Source: SB11 sp037968475 (GTDB lineage: Bacteria > Bacteroidota > Bacteroidia > UBA8524). From it: DNA of 64,000 bases. Below, in pieces: positions 26,599 through 36,165 of this stretch (the stretch's first letter is position 1; each line of letters opens with the position of its first letter). Under the pieces are notes generated by a model, which saw only the letters and a program-made list of their open reading frames with translations, was not told where the DNA came from and searched no databases. The stretch is from NCBI GenBank assembly GCA_037968475.1, contig JBBKVO010000001.1, positions 1 through 64,000 of the forward strand. The letters are read 5' to 3'. The position numbers were made by a program, and so were the translations under genes.

Positions 26599-28745
26599 GT
26601 CCTCAACAATTTTCGTCATACCTACGCAAACCCTATGATTTGGATGCTACAGCAGAAGCAGACTTACGTAGCATAGTACAGCAATATCCTTATTTTAGCA
26701 ACGCGCACCTACTATTGGCACGTAGCCTGCACAACCAAAAAAGCCCTGCTTTTGATGATGCGCTAAAACAAGCCTCGATGTTTGCAGGCGAACGCCCGCT
26801 GCTATACAAACTGGTAAATATTGAAGAAAAAGAAGCGGCACCTATTGAAAGAACCTTTAATACAGTTGCCCCTGCCCCAACACCAGTTGAAGAAAGCCAA
26901 CCCATAGAGGCAGTAAAAGAAGATACTTTAGCGGCCGACTCTTATAAAGAAACCCAACAAACGGCTACTTCTGAACCACAAATTGAGATAGTAGAAGACG
27001 TTGCAGCCCCCGAAACGGAAACTGTAACAGATACAACAGAACATACTGATTTTGAACTGCCCGTAGTTATTGAAGAACATACTGATGTAACTGAAAACGA
27101 AGTAGAGAAGGTAGAAATACCAATTGAAGAACCTTTTGAGGAAACAGAAAACACTTACGCACCTCCTACAGAAGCTAAGCCATTATTAAACGAGGAAGAC
27201 AAAGTAAAATCGGCATACGAAGAAATTTTTGGTAGTACAAATACTACAGAAGAAGATATAACTACCGATTTTGAGAATTTTGATGATGATGATGATTTTG
27301 TGCTACATATTGATGATAATGATAGTGCAGATATAATAACAGAAGACACAATTGCCAAAACTACAGAAGAAGATTTTGAAGCCGAAATTGGCGACAGACT
27401 TGACAATGATGGTGATGGCATTATAGCCCCTGCAAATACTGAGAATACCCCCGAAGAAGAGTTTGAACTTGATGTTGCCGATGCAATAGCAAACACACAA
27501 CCCGAGCAGGAAACAATTGCCAAAACTACAGAAGAAGGTTTTGAAGCCGAAATTGGCGACAGACTTGACAATGATGGTGATGGCATTATAGCCCCTGCAA
27601 ATACTGAGAGTACCCCCGAAGAAGAGTTTGAAATTGATGTTGCAGATGGAGTAGCAAACACTCAACCCGAGCAGGAAACAGTTGCCGAAACTACAGAAGA
27701 AGATTTTGAAGCCGAAATTGGCGACAGACTTGATAATGATGGTGATGGCATTATAGCCCCTGCAAATACTGAGAGTACCCCCGAAGAAGAGTTTGAAATT
27801 GATGTTGCCGATGCAATAGCAAACACTCAACCCGAGCAAAGCAAAGTAGAGGAAACCCTTGAGGACGACATTACAGTGCCAGAAACTACCCAACACCAAA
27901 GCGATGATGAGTTTGAAATTGGTGATATTTTGGGTGAGGATAATATAATTATTCCTGTACCTGATGAAGATGCGGAGGAAGAAGATTTTGAATTGGATTT
28001 AACTTCTATTGCCAATGCTGAAAGTGAACAGGACGAGGATATAGTGAAGATGATGGAACAAAGTATTGATGAGGCCGAAGAACAACCAGCCTTTGAAACC
28101 TTTGAAGAAAGTACGCTTGAAGAACCTATTGCTTTTAAACTCGAACCAAAAACCGATACAGAAAAACCAAACGAAATACCTGTTGAGGAAGAGAGTGCAC
28201 AAAAAGAACCAATAGTTGCCGCAGAAGAAGAAAAAACTACCATAGAAAGCGAAAGTGTATTGCTACACCACGATACGTTTTTTGAGTGGTTGGGTCAGTT
28301 ACAAAAACTGCAAACCCACAGTACAGACAGCACACCTGACGAAAAAAAAAATAAGGCTACTCAACAGCCTCAAACAGTAGAAAAAACTGAGCCAACGGCT
28401 ACAATACCTGCTGAAACACAAACAATAGAGGCAGCACCACAACCCATAGCACCCGTTGCGTCCACTACACCTAAAAGAACTACTGTTGATGAAATAATTA
28501 ACAGGTTTATTAGCATTAACCCTACCATATCAAGGCCAAAGGCTGAATTTTATAACCCAACGGCAAAATCAAAAGAAAGTGATACCGAAAGGGATGATTT
28601 GGCCACTGAAACACTGGCAAAAATATATAGCGACCAACAGCTTAATGAAAAAGCCGTTGATGTGTATCAAAGACTAATAAAACGATTCCCCCACAAAACC
28701 GAACAGTATAAAGCTGCCATTGCTGAGCTTGAAGGCGGTAATTAG
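26592..28745 (+). CDS. Long acidic protein with 55-residue repeats and C-terminal TPR-like region
   Basis: The start is TTG at 26592 overlapping LptE; the next in-frame Met is about 57 residues in and would cut a well-formed helical N-terminal domain (SYLRKPYDLDATAEADLRSI). The 717 residues are a conserved N-terminal domain, a very acidic middle (Glu/Asp/Thr rich) with three tandem 55-residue repeats, and a helical C-terminus (ETLAKIYSDQQLNEKAVDVY, then QRLIKRFPHKTEQYKAAI) resembling a TPR. No signal peptide is seen. Function is unknown; coupling to LptE suggests an envelope role. Confidence 0.82.
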   Translation: MVSPQQFSSYLRKPYDLDATAEADLRSIVQQYPYFSNAHLLLARSLHNQKSPAFDDALKQASMFAGERPLLYKLVNIEEKEAAPIERTFNTVAPAPTPVEESQPIEAVKEDTLAADSYKETQQTATSEPQIEIVEDVAAPETETVTDTTEHTDFELPVVIEEHTDVTENEVEKVEIPIEEPFEETENTYAPPTEAKPLLNEEDKVKSAYEEIFGSTNTTEEDITTDFENFDDDDDFVLHIDDNDSADIITEDTIAKTTEEDFEAEIGDRLDNDGDGIIAPANTENTPEEEFELDVADAIANTQPEQETIAKTTEEGFEAEIGDRLDNDGDGIIAPANTESTPEEEFEIDVADGVANTQPEQETVAETTEEDFEAEIGDRLDNDGDGIIAPANTESTPEEEFEIDVADAIANTQPEQSKVEETLEDDITVPETTQHQSDDEFEIGDILGEDNIIIPVPDEDAEEEDFELDLTSIANAESEQDEDIVKMMEQSIDEAEEQPAFETFEESTLEEPIAFKLEPKTDTEKPNEIPVEEESAQKEPIVAAEEEKTTIESESVLLHHDTFFEWLGQLQKLQTHSTDSTPDEKKNKATQQPQTVEKTEPTATIPAETQTIEAAPQPIAPVASTTPKRTTVDEIINRFISINPTISRPKAEFYNPTAKSKESDTERDDLATETLAKIYSDQQLNEKAVDVYQRLIKRFPHKTEQYKAAIAELEGGN
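27347..27838 (+). repeat. Three 165-bp coding repeats (55 residues)
   Basis: The block ttttgaagcc recurs at 27374, 27539 and 27704, exactly 165 bp apart, and the units are nearly identical. Each encodes EIGDRLDNDGDGIIAPANTE, with a DNDGDG calcium-loop-like stretch, and EEEFE(L/I)DVADAIAN. The near identity points to recent tandem duplication and to possible copy-number variation between strains. Confidence 0.9.
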
Positions 28746-28864
28746 TTGTTGGTGGTTAGTTGTTAGCATTTAATCTTACTACTTTGATATCAGATGATAG
28801 ATGTCAGATATCGGGTTTTAAGTTTACAGTTAAGGTAAAATATCTAACATTAATCCTGCCTCCA

Positions 28865-28916
28865 TGCTGGCGCGAGTTCCACTCGTGCCGAACAATAAAG
28901 TAGCATCCGCTACTTG
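28865..28916 (+). repeat. REP-like double-hairpin element, copy 2
   Basis: TGCTGGCGCGAGTTCCACTC followed by GTGCCGAACAATAAAGTAGC and ATCCGCTACTTG. The second hairpin is GTAGC-ATCC-GCTAC. It lies between the convergent acidic-protein and glycosyltransferase genes; a CCTTCGACTCCGCTC fragment of the other dispersed family follows at about 28940. Confidence 0.85.
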
Positions 28917-29001
28917 TATACTATCCCCCTCCCCGCACCCTTCGACTCCGCTCAAAAGTGAATCTCCTCTCAAGCCATCTCTGGCATCTGCTATTTAACA
29001 T

Positions 29002-30216
29002 CTACAACTTTTGCCCTTCCATAGCCTTATAAATTTCGGCTACGCTATTCTCCCATGTGTGAGATTGAGCAAAGGTTATTCGCCTTTGTTTCAAATCAGC
29101 GTCATTTTCATTCAAGGCTTGTTCAATCATCGCCAAATAGTCGTTCTCATCAGTAGCCAAGTACACATAGCCGTCAAAAATCTCCATAGCCTCCGTTTTG
29201 GTAGCCACAGTAGGCTTGCCCATAGCCAAATACTCATCAATTTTTCGAGGATAGTTACCTATGGTTACCTCATTTAGCACCTGCGGATTAAGAGCCACAT
29301 CAAAATAGCTAAGGTAGGCAGGCAATTCATCAGGCTTTTTAGCACCCGTAAAAAAAACATTTTCCATTTGGTGCAGGCTGCTGTTTTTAAAAGCATCATC
29401 CTCAGGCCCCACCAAAATCAAATTCCATTGAGGGCGTTGTCGGGCAATATTCTCCAACAACTTCACATCCAACCGCAAACCATACAAAGCACCAATATAG
29501 CCTATGCGCGGCCTACCAATAGGCTTAATATCTTCGGGTTCAGCATGGTGTATATCAGCACTAAACTGTTCAGTTTCGCAACCTTGCCCCACATAATAAC
29601 TTTTTGGGTTGTGCTTTTGCCCAACGCGAGCTAAATATACTGAGTTGGCTGTAACCAAATCAGCCTTTGCCATCAAAGCAGGTTCAAGCCTCAAACCGTG
29701 TTTCCTCCAATAATCAACCGCCAATAAGTTATCACGGGTATAATAAATATACTGCTTAGGTTTCAACTGCTCTTTCAAGTAAAAACTGCGAAACATATCG
29801 CTATCATTAAACAGTACAAAATCATTAAAACCCAACTCGTTTATACCTTTCTTTATTTCATCGGAAAATCTGCGGTTATTGCGTTTGTTAAAAAAATCAA
29901 ACAAAAAACCGTCGGGCAACATATTTATAGATTCAATACGGCAATTAGGAAAAAACTGCCACAAATTATCGTGCACTTTTTGCAACTGTGGTTCTTTACC
30001 TTCGGCTATACGCAAACGTTTTTGCACCAAAGGATCATTTTTCTTATTCAGCAACGTATTACGGTCAAGTGGAGAATTTACATACAACACACGATTATAT
30101 TTGCTCATCTCGGCAGCAATATTTTTGCAGTTGCTACCTATGGGCAAATCCCACGCCTGTAGGCCAACTACCACAAAATTCCTGTCCTTTACTGTGTACG
30201 CTTCAACCATAGCCAT
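29002..30216 (-). CDS. Glycosyltransferase, GT4/GT1-like
   Basis: The 404 residues have a GT-B fold: N-terminal Rossmann half (RNFVVVGLQAWDLPIGSNCK) and C-terminal donor-binding half (GRPRIGYIGALYGLRLDVKL, YLSYFDVALNPQ, PRKIDEYLAMGKPTVATKTE). The last stretch is the E-x7-E-like donor signature. It transfers a sugar to polysaccharide or lipid acceptors; the substrate cannot be read. It is divergent from the exopolysaccharide run that starts at 30335 and probably belongs to that locus. Confidence 0.88.
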   Translation of the reverse strand: MAMVEAYTVKDRNFVVVGLQAWDLPIGSNCKNIAAEMSKYNRVLYVNSPLDRNTLLNKKNDPLVQKRLRIAEGKEPQLQKVHDNLWQFFPNCRIESINMLPDGFLFDFFNKRNNRRFSDEIKKGINELGFNDFVLFNDSDMFRSFYLKEQLKPKQYIYYTRDNLLAVDYWRKHGLRLEPALMAKADLVTANSVYLARVGQKHNPKSYYVGQGCETEQFSADIHHAEPEDIKPIGRPRIGYIGALYGLRLDVKLLENIARQRPQWNLILVGPEDDAFKNSSLHQMENVFFTGAKKPDELPAYLSYFDVALNPQVLNEVTIGNYPRKIDEYLAMGKPTVATKTEAMEIFDGYVYLATDENDYLAMIEQALNENDADLKQRRITFAQSHTWENSVAEIYKAMEGQKL

Positions 30217-30334
30217 AAATAATTGTTAATATGTTGAGCTGCTAAATTAGTTAATTCGAGCTTTGTATGGGGTTTGCATACATTAATTTTTAAAACTACC
30301 CCTTGTTTATATCACCAATACCTAGGAATACACC

Positions 30335-31147
30335 GTGCGAAAAACCATAATTATACTCTTAATAAGCTTATTTTCAGCAGCTACCCTTTGGGGACAAGGC
30401 TCGACTGAAACTGGTTTCTTCCCCCAGTTGGAAGGAGACACTATTGTAAGAGATACTTTGATTTTTAATGCCGATATTGATATTTCTTTGCAATTATTGC
30501 CGCTAGATAGTATTTTGAAGATCGCTTTTGAAACTTCACCCGCTATTAAATACGAGGACGCGATGATAGAAACTAAAGTTCAAAATCTGCGTTATACAAG
30601 GATTTTGATTTTTCAGGGCATTAGCGGTTTTTATAACTATACTTTGGGAGACCAATTTACAGTGGTGCAAGGCACAAATGCGCTTACCAATGCACAATTT
30701 AGCAACGGACAACGCTATGGTGTAAGTATACAAATACCCCTATCAACCCTTTTGGGGCAAGGTAGAAAGAACAAGCAAATGAAGGCCGAATTATTGGCGG
30801 CAAAGTATAGAAAAGCCCAAGTAATACAAGATGTAAACAGAGAAGTACGCCGTATATATGTGAATATGATTGAAGCTCAACGCAAAATGAATATTCGTGT
30901 GGCTGATGCACAAGCTGCACTTGAAGCCGTTGATGTAGCCGAAGAAGAACTAAGGGAAGGAAAACTACCCCCTATTGAATTTGCAAGGATAAAAAACATA
31001 CACGCCATAGCATTAAGCAATCTTGAAAATGAAAGAGCCAATTTTATGCGTGCCTTTTTAGATTTTGAAGTATTGGTGGGAGTAGATATGGCACAACTAA
31101 AAAAACCAACTAACAACACACCCAAACTAACTGTACCCAGAAAATAG
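30335..31147 (+). CDS. Half-length TolC-family outer-membrane protein
   Basis: The start is GTG 30335 (then RKTIIILLISLFSAATLWGQ, a signal peptide). At 270 residues it is well short of the 420-480 of a standard TolC and appears to hold one OEP repeat: NLRYTRILIFQGISGFYNYT, GVSIQIPLSTLLGQGRKNKQ, then a long coiled coil (KAQVIQDVNREVRRIYVNMI) and DFEVLVGVDMAQ. Full TolC has two such repeats per chain. It directly precedes the Wzc-like gene (stop-to-start contact) and may be the outer-membrane exit for the polysaccharide in place of Wza; this is inference. Confidence 0.8.
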   Translation: MRKTIIILLISLFSAATLWGQGSTETGFFPQLEGDTIVRDTLIFNADIDISLQLLPLDSILKIAFETSPAIKYEDAMIETKVQNLRYTRILIFQGISGFYNYTLGDQFTVVQGTNALTNAQFSNGQRYGVSIQIPLSTLLGQGRKNKQMKAELLAAKYRKAQVIQDVNREVRRIYVNMIEAQRKMNIRVADAQAALEAVDVAEEELREGKLPPIEFARIKNIHAIALSNLENERANFMRAFLDFEVLVGVDMAQLKKPTNNTPKLTVPRK

Positions 31148-33343
31148 ATGACGTTAATTGGTTTTATAAGATTATTTATTAAACGACTGCCTTGGTTAGT
31201 AATATTTCCGGGCTTATTGGCTGGTTTGGTTATATACCTTACCAAAAATATGCCTAGGGAATATCAATCAGAAACTACTATATATACAGGCATTGCATCG
31301 GGATATAACATTACTGAAACGGGTGAAAATCGTATTGATTATTTTGCAGTAAACAATGCTTTTGACAACCTTATAGCCACCGTAAAATCACGCGAAACGA
31401 TAGAAGAAGTTGGTTTAAAACTACTTACCCAACATTTATTGCAAGAAGAACCCATACTGGCGGTTGTAAATGTTAAAAGCCTACAAAAACTAAACGAGGC
31501 TATTTCGCCGGCACTTCGCAAACAATTAGTTGTACCTAATAATTTCGATTCTACCTACCAAAACATCAACAGATATAGGCTATCATCAAGCACTAACGAG
31601 ATTGCCTTACTTATAAACAATAGCAAGTCTCACTACGCAGTAGTAACAATAATAAGCAATGTTACTGTGCAACGCAGGGCATCCAGCGATATGCTGGAGT
31701 TAAGATATAAGTCTGACGACCAAGGCGTATGCCTTCAAACCCTTATTTTTTTAATCGATGTTTTTGAACGCAGGTACAAATCGATAAAAGGTTCTGAAAC
31801 AACAAACGTAGTTAAGTATTTTGAAGAACAACTTCGTAAAGCCTTGCAAGAGCTTAGAGAGGCCGAGGAAAGATTAAAAAACTTTGGTGTAGATAACCGC
31901 ATTATCAACTACAACGAGCAATCGAAATTTATTGCTGAAAGTAAGGAAGATATGACCACCGACTACTACAAAGAGGTGATGATATTTGGTGCGGCCAATG
32001 CGGCAGTAGAACGATTGGAGAAGAAACTTGACGAACGGGAACTACTTATTGCCAACAATACAGACCTTATTACCAAACGTAAAGAACTGGGCGAAGCCAA
32101 CCGCAAACTAATAAATGCAGTTGTGTACCAATTAGACCCTGAAAGGGTAGCCGATTTACAATACGAGGTAGATGTATTGGTTGAAGAAATACGCCAACTG
32201 GCAAAACAGTACTACAAACTAAACAACACTATTGATGGTGTGGCGCAAAAAGACCTTTTGAGCGAATGGCTAACCAAAGTGCTTGAGTATGAAGAATCGT
32301 CGGCAAGGCTTACCGTTTTTGAAAAACGCTTAAAAGAGTACGACAAAATATACGATGATTTTGCACCACTGGGTTCTGAAATCACCCGTTTGGCTCGAGG
32401 AGTTGATGTAGCCGAAAAAGAATACCTGTCGGTATTGCACGGCTTAAACCTTGCTAAGCTGCGCCAACAAAACCTTCAAATGGCCAACTCGCTAACAGTG
32501 ATGGATGAGCCTTATTTGCCTCTGACTCCACAATCATCAAAACGCCCCATATTAGTAATAGCCGCATTTATGGCGGGTTTTGTATTACTGCTGGCATTTT
32601 TTGTGGCGAATGAAATGCTTGATTACTCGATGCGTACGCCCGAACGCGCAGTAAAAGCATCTGGACTAACACTTGCAGGGGCATTACCTGCCTACAAAAA
32701 ACGATCGAATGTGAAACTCGACCTAGTTGAGCACTCACTTACTGAGCAATTGGTAACCAGCATAACTATTGCCTTGCGCAATGCTGAAAAAGTGAGTACT
32801 TACTACCAAATAAACGTATTAAGCGCTCGAAAAGGTGAAGGTAAAACTTGGTTTTGCCAACGCATGGCCAATCGTTTTGCCCAAATAGAAACAGACGGAA
32901 AAATATTACACCTATATCCTGAGACTTCAGAATTGGGAGATATGGAAAGCGCTGATAATGTGGCATCAATACCCTACAAAGTTGATGGCTCATTGGCAGG
33001 TAAAAAAGGCATTCAAGATTTACTTGAGGGTTCAGGCCGCAGCAGTTTTGAGTTTACCTATGTGTTTTTAGAACTTCCCTTCCTATCAGACAACACCGTG
33101 CCTTTTGATTTAGCAGCGCAAGCCCACGTATCGTTATTAATACTAAATGCTGAAAACAATTGGGCATCAGCCCACGAACGGGCTTTGGGCTTGTACCAAA
33201 AAGCAGCAGTAAAAAACAAAACTATGCTGGTACTAAACCGTGTAACCCCTGAAATGCTTGAAAGTATATATGGTGAAATACCTAAAAGACGTTCACCACT
33301 TCGCCGTTTAGTTAAAAAAATGGTAAGTATGGGAGCCATATAA
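31148..33343 (+). CDS. Wzc/GumC-like polysaccharide co-polymerase with degenerate P-loop domain
   Basis: The 731 residues have two transmembrane helices bracketing a long periplasmic coiled-coil region: one near 14-34 (LPWLVIFPGLLAGLVIYLTK) and one at about 470-490 (PILVIAAFMAGFVLLLAFFV). A C-terminal cytoplasmic domain has a Walker A-like ARKGEGKT (K566). The kinase A-prime Asp is replaced (FLELPFL), and there is no C-terminal Tyr cluster (it ends RRLVKKMVSMGAI), so BY-kinase activity is doubtful. The protein is expected to set chain length and link the polymerase to the outer-membrane exit. It abuts the TolC-like gene. Confidence 0.88.
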   Translation: MTLIGFIRLFIKRLPWLVIFPGLLAGLVIYLTKNMPREYQSETTIYTGIASGYNITETGENRIDYFAVNNAFDNLIATVKSRETIEEVGLKLLTQHLLQEEPILAVVNVKSLQKLNEAISPALRKQLVVPNNFDSTYQNINRYRLSSSTNEIALLINNSKSHYAVVTIISNVTVQRRASSDMLELRYKSDDQGVCLQTLIFLIDVFERRYKSIKGSETTNVVKYFEEQLRKALQELREAEERLKNFGVDNRIINYNEQSKFIAESKEDMTTDYYKEVMIFGAANAAVERLEKKLDERELLIANNTDLITKRKELGEANRKLINAVVYQLDPERVADLQYEVDVLVEEIRQLAKQYYKLNNTIDGVAQKDLLSEWLTKVLEYEESSARLTVFEKRLKEYDKIYDDFAPLGSEITRLARGVDVAEKEYLSVLHGLNLAKLRQQNLQMANSLTVMDEPYLPLTPQSSKRPILVIAAFMAGFVLLLAFFVANEMLDYSMRTPERAVKASGLTLAGALPAYKKRSNVKLDLVEHSLTEQLVTSITIALRNAEKVSTYYQINVLSARKGEGKTWFCQRMANRFAQIETDGKILHLYPETSELGDMESADNVASIPYKVDGSLAGKKGIQDLLEGSGRSSFEFTYVFLELPFLSDNTVPFDLAAQAHVSLLILNAENNWASAHERALGLYQKAAVKNKTMLVLNRVTPEMLESIYGEIPKRRSPLRRLVKKMVSMGAI

Positions 33344-33367
33344 AACAGCCTCCAAAAAACAGCAGCA

Positions 33368-34699
33368 ATGTGGCAACGGATAAAAAAACTTATACAAAGC
33401 AATGCCTTTGCATCATTAGCAGGCAACGGAGCAGGTGCATTGTTGGGCATTAGTACCATAGCCATACAAGCACGTACCCTTAGCAAAGAAGATTTTGGTA
33501 GCTGGATTGTTTTTGCAACCACCTTTGGCCTTTTTGATGTTATCCGTTCAGGCTTCATTCTCAATCCTGTAATACGCAATATGGCAGCCGCCCAAACCGC
33601 TGATGAAAAAACCCGCGTAGCAGGCTCAGCTTGGCAATTGTGCAGCCTATTTACTGTTATTGCTGTAGCTATCTTCACCCTACCGGGTATACTCTTCTAC
33701 AATTGGTTTCAAAGTTTAGATTTAGGCTTTTTTGTGCAATGGTTTTGGCTATTGGCTATTATCACTATGCCGCACAATTTGGCTACATGGTTTTTAAACG
33801 CATCAGCCAGTTTTAAAAAAGTACAATGGGTGCGCATAAGCAACCAAGCCTTGTTTTTGATACTAAACATTGCCAATATGCAATGGGGCTATGGCATTAG
33901 CTTTATATTTTGGAGTTTTGTTGTTAGTCAATTAGCCACCACCCTACTTACCTTAGTTTTAGGTTGGAGCCGACTAGGCGATTTTGCCAAAGGACAAAAA
34001 GAAGAACGCCAAAACCTATACAGCTTTGGTAAATACAGTATGTTTACCCTGTTGTTTTCTAATCTATTACGAAGTAGCGATACATACATACTGGGTATTT
34101 TTTTAGGCCCCGTAGCCGTAGGTATATACAATATACCCCAACGCTTGCTTCAGGTATTCGAAATGCCAATAAGCGCCATCAGCATTACCCGCCTACCCAC
34201 ATTGGCAGGGCTGCACACCAGCAACAAGCTTGATGAGCTTACAAAAGAATTTCACCGCAGCACAGGTACACTATGGTTGGCCATATTACCCGTAGCTGTG
34301 CTTTGTTTTGTATTTGCCGAGCCTTTGGTAGTAATATTAGGGGGTGATGGTTTCCGCGAATCAGCAGCAGTATTGCGCTTTTTTGCTATATATGCAGCCT
34401 TTCTTCCCCTTGAAAGATACAGCGGTATTGGGCTGGATGTGGTAAATAAACCTCGACTAAATCTTATAAAAGTAATACTAATGTTTGCCGTAAATGTGGT
34501 GGGCGACATAGCAGTAATAGAATGGTTTCCCAACTCACCCGTAGCTGCTGTTGCAGCAGTTTCAGTTTTAACCTTTGGTAGCGGTGTTATTGTAGGTTAT
34601 TGGTTTTTAAGCAAACATATCAAATTTACATTTGCAGGTATATTAAGTAGCGGTTGGCACAGTCTTGCCGCTATGGTAGGTATAGGCAAACAGAAATGA
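33368..34699 (+). CDS. Oligosaccharide flippase (Wzx-like)
   Basis: The 443 residues are hydrophobic throughout, with about 12 predicted helices. The typical start, FASLAGNGAGALLGISTIAI followed by QARTLSKEDFG, matches Polysacc_synt/MATE-type flippases. It would move lipid-linked repeat units across the inner membrane for polymerisation. Its stop overlaps the next gene's start (ATGA at 34696). Confidence 0.9.
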   Translation: MWQRIKKLIQSNAFASLAGNGAGALLGISTIAIQARTLSKEDFGSWIVFATTFGLFDVIRSGFILNPVIRNMAAAQTADEKTRVAGSAWQLCSLFTVIAVAIFTLPGILFYNWFQSLDLGFFVQWFWLLAIITMPHNLATWFLNASASFKKVQWVRISNQALFLILNIANMQWGYGISFIFWSFVVSQLATTLLTLVLGWSRLGDFAKGQKEERQNLYSFGKYSMFTLLFSNLLRSSDTYILGIFLGPVAVGIYNIPQRLLQVFEMPISAISITRLPTLAGLHTSNKLDELTKEFHRSTGTLWLAILPVAVLCFVFAEPLVVILGGDGFRESAAVLRFFAIYAAFLPLERYSGIGLDVVNKPRLNLIKVILMFAVNVVGDIAVIEWFPNSPVAAVAAVSVLTFGSGVIVGYWFLSKHIKFTFAGILSSGWHSLAAMVGIGKQK

Positions 34700-36165
34700 G
34701 CGGAGGAGAAAAAAATAACAGCATACTACGTTTGCTTGGTCTTGCCTTGCTTATGGGTGGTATTGCTATTGGTCTATCCATGGCTATTAGCGGAGGCGGC
34801 ATACCCATTGCAGCCTTGTTTGTTGGTTTTCCTATTGCAGTAACATACGCAGGCTTGTGTATTGCCCGACCAAAAACAGGGCTAATACTATATCTGCATT
34901 GCAGCTTTTTTGTTATTGGCTTAAACCGTTTTTTGCCCCCCTCTATTCCATACGGACTAATGATAGATGCCATATTGGGTATTAGCGTACTGGGAACATT
35001 ATTTAAAGCTAAACGCAGCGATTTAAAGCGCCTTAACAACCCCCTAATGTGGTTGGTTTTGATTTGGTTTGGCTATAATTTGGTAGAGCTAATTAATCCT
35101 GAAGCCAGAAGCAAAGTGGCATGGTTTTATGCCGTTAGGGGCGTATCACTCTATTGGCTGCAAGTAACTGCACTGTTGCTTATATGGATGAACGAGAAAA
35201 AGGAAATGGAGCGTTTTATCCGTATTTGGTTAGGGTGGTCGTTAGTAGCAGCCTTTTGGGGTTTCAAACAACAATACATAGGGCTAACAGCAGGCGAAAA
35301 CCGCTGGTTAGATGAAGGAGGTCGTGTTACCCACATACTAATGGGCAAGCTGCGCAGCTTCTCATTCTATTCCGATGCGGGGCAGTTTGGTGCAGCAATG
35401 GCTCACGCCGCACTATTCTCACTTATAATGGTACCTGGCTCAAAAACACTCTTTCACAAAGCCATTTATATAGGACTATTTTTCATATACTTTTGGGGGT
35501 TTGCAGTAGCAGGTAGTCGTGGCCCATTAATCATATTAGGTGGAGGTTTTTTTATGTACCTATTTATGGTGAAAAACTTCAAAATACTCTCCCTCGGCCT
35601 CATATTTGGCGCAACTGCATTTATCATACTAAAATACACCTTTATAGGGCAAGGCAATTACCAAATACAGCGTATACGCAGTGCCCTCGACCCAAACGAT
35701 GCTTCGCTATTGGTACGCTTAGAAAATCAGAAACGACTTACAGTTTACATGGCCACACGCCCGATAGGAGGAGGCATTGGAGCAGGCGGTGATTGGGGCA
35801 GGCGATTTAGCCCCGGCAGCTACTTGGCCGAAACCGAAATGGATAGTTGGTATGTTAAAATATGGGTTGAAACAGGCATGATAGGCTTGTTAATGCACAT
35901 TGCTGAAATATTACTGATATTGTATTTGGGTTTTAAAAAGGTATTTTTTCTTAGAGACCCTGTGCTGCGAGCGCAATGTACAGGCTTAATTTGCGGCTTT
36001 TTTGGGGTGGCACTGGCTAGCTATGGGAACCAAATATTTGGACAAATGCCTACAGGAACTATTTTGTATTTTAGCATGGCCTTTTTTTATATGTGCGATC
36101 AATGGGATATACCTGAAGAAGAAACTGAAATTAAAGAAGAACACAAACCCAACCTGATGTGGTAG
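34696..36165 (+). CDS. O-antigen polymerase/ligase family membrane protein (Wzy/WaaL-like)
   Basis: The frame runs back to 34654, but the ATG at 34696 (MSGGEKNNSILRLLGLALLM) forms an ATGA overlap with the flippase stop and gives 489 residues. It has about 10-12 transmembrane helices and a large loop with the family signature RLENQKRLTVYMATRPIGGG. In context it probably polymerises repeat units (Wzy role). Ligase cannot be excluded from sequence alone. Confidence 0.85.
   Translation: MSGGEKNNSILRLLGLALLMGGIAIGLSMAISGGGIPIAALFVGFPIAVTYAGLCIARPKTGLILYLHCSFFVIGLNRFLPPSIPYGLMIDAILGISVLGTLFKAKRSDLKRLNNPLMWLVLIWFGYNLVELINPEARSKVAWFYAVRGVSLYWLQVTALLLIWMNEKKEMERFIRIWLGWSLVAAFWGFKQQYIGLTAGENRWLDEGGRVTHILMGKLRSFSFYSDAGQFGAAMAHAALFSLIMVPGSKTLFHKAIYIGLFFIYFWGFAVAGSRGPLIILGGGFFMYLFMVKNFKILSLGLIFGATAFIILKYTFIGQGNYQIQRIRSALDPNDASLLVRLENQKRLTVYMATRPIGGGIGAGGDWGRRFSPGSYLAETEMDSWYVKIWVETGMIGLLMHIAEILLILYLGFKKVFFLRDPVLRAQCTGLICGFFGVALASYGNQIFGQMPTGTILYFSMAFFYMCDQWDIPEEETEIKEEHKPNLMW

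Noticed and set aside
27155..28243. Long minus-strand frames opposite the acidic protein gene
   Set aside because: They are shadows caused by the repetitive GAA/GAT-rich coding strand, with low-complexity Ser-rich translations.
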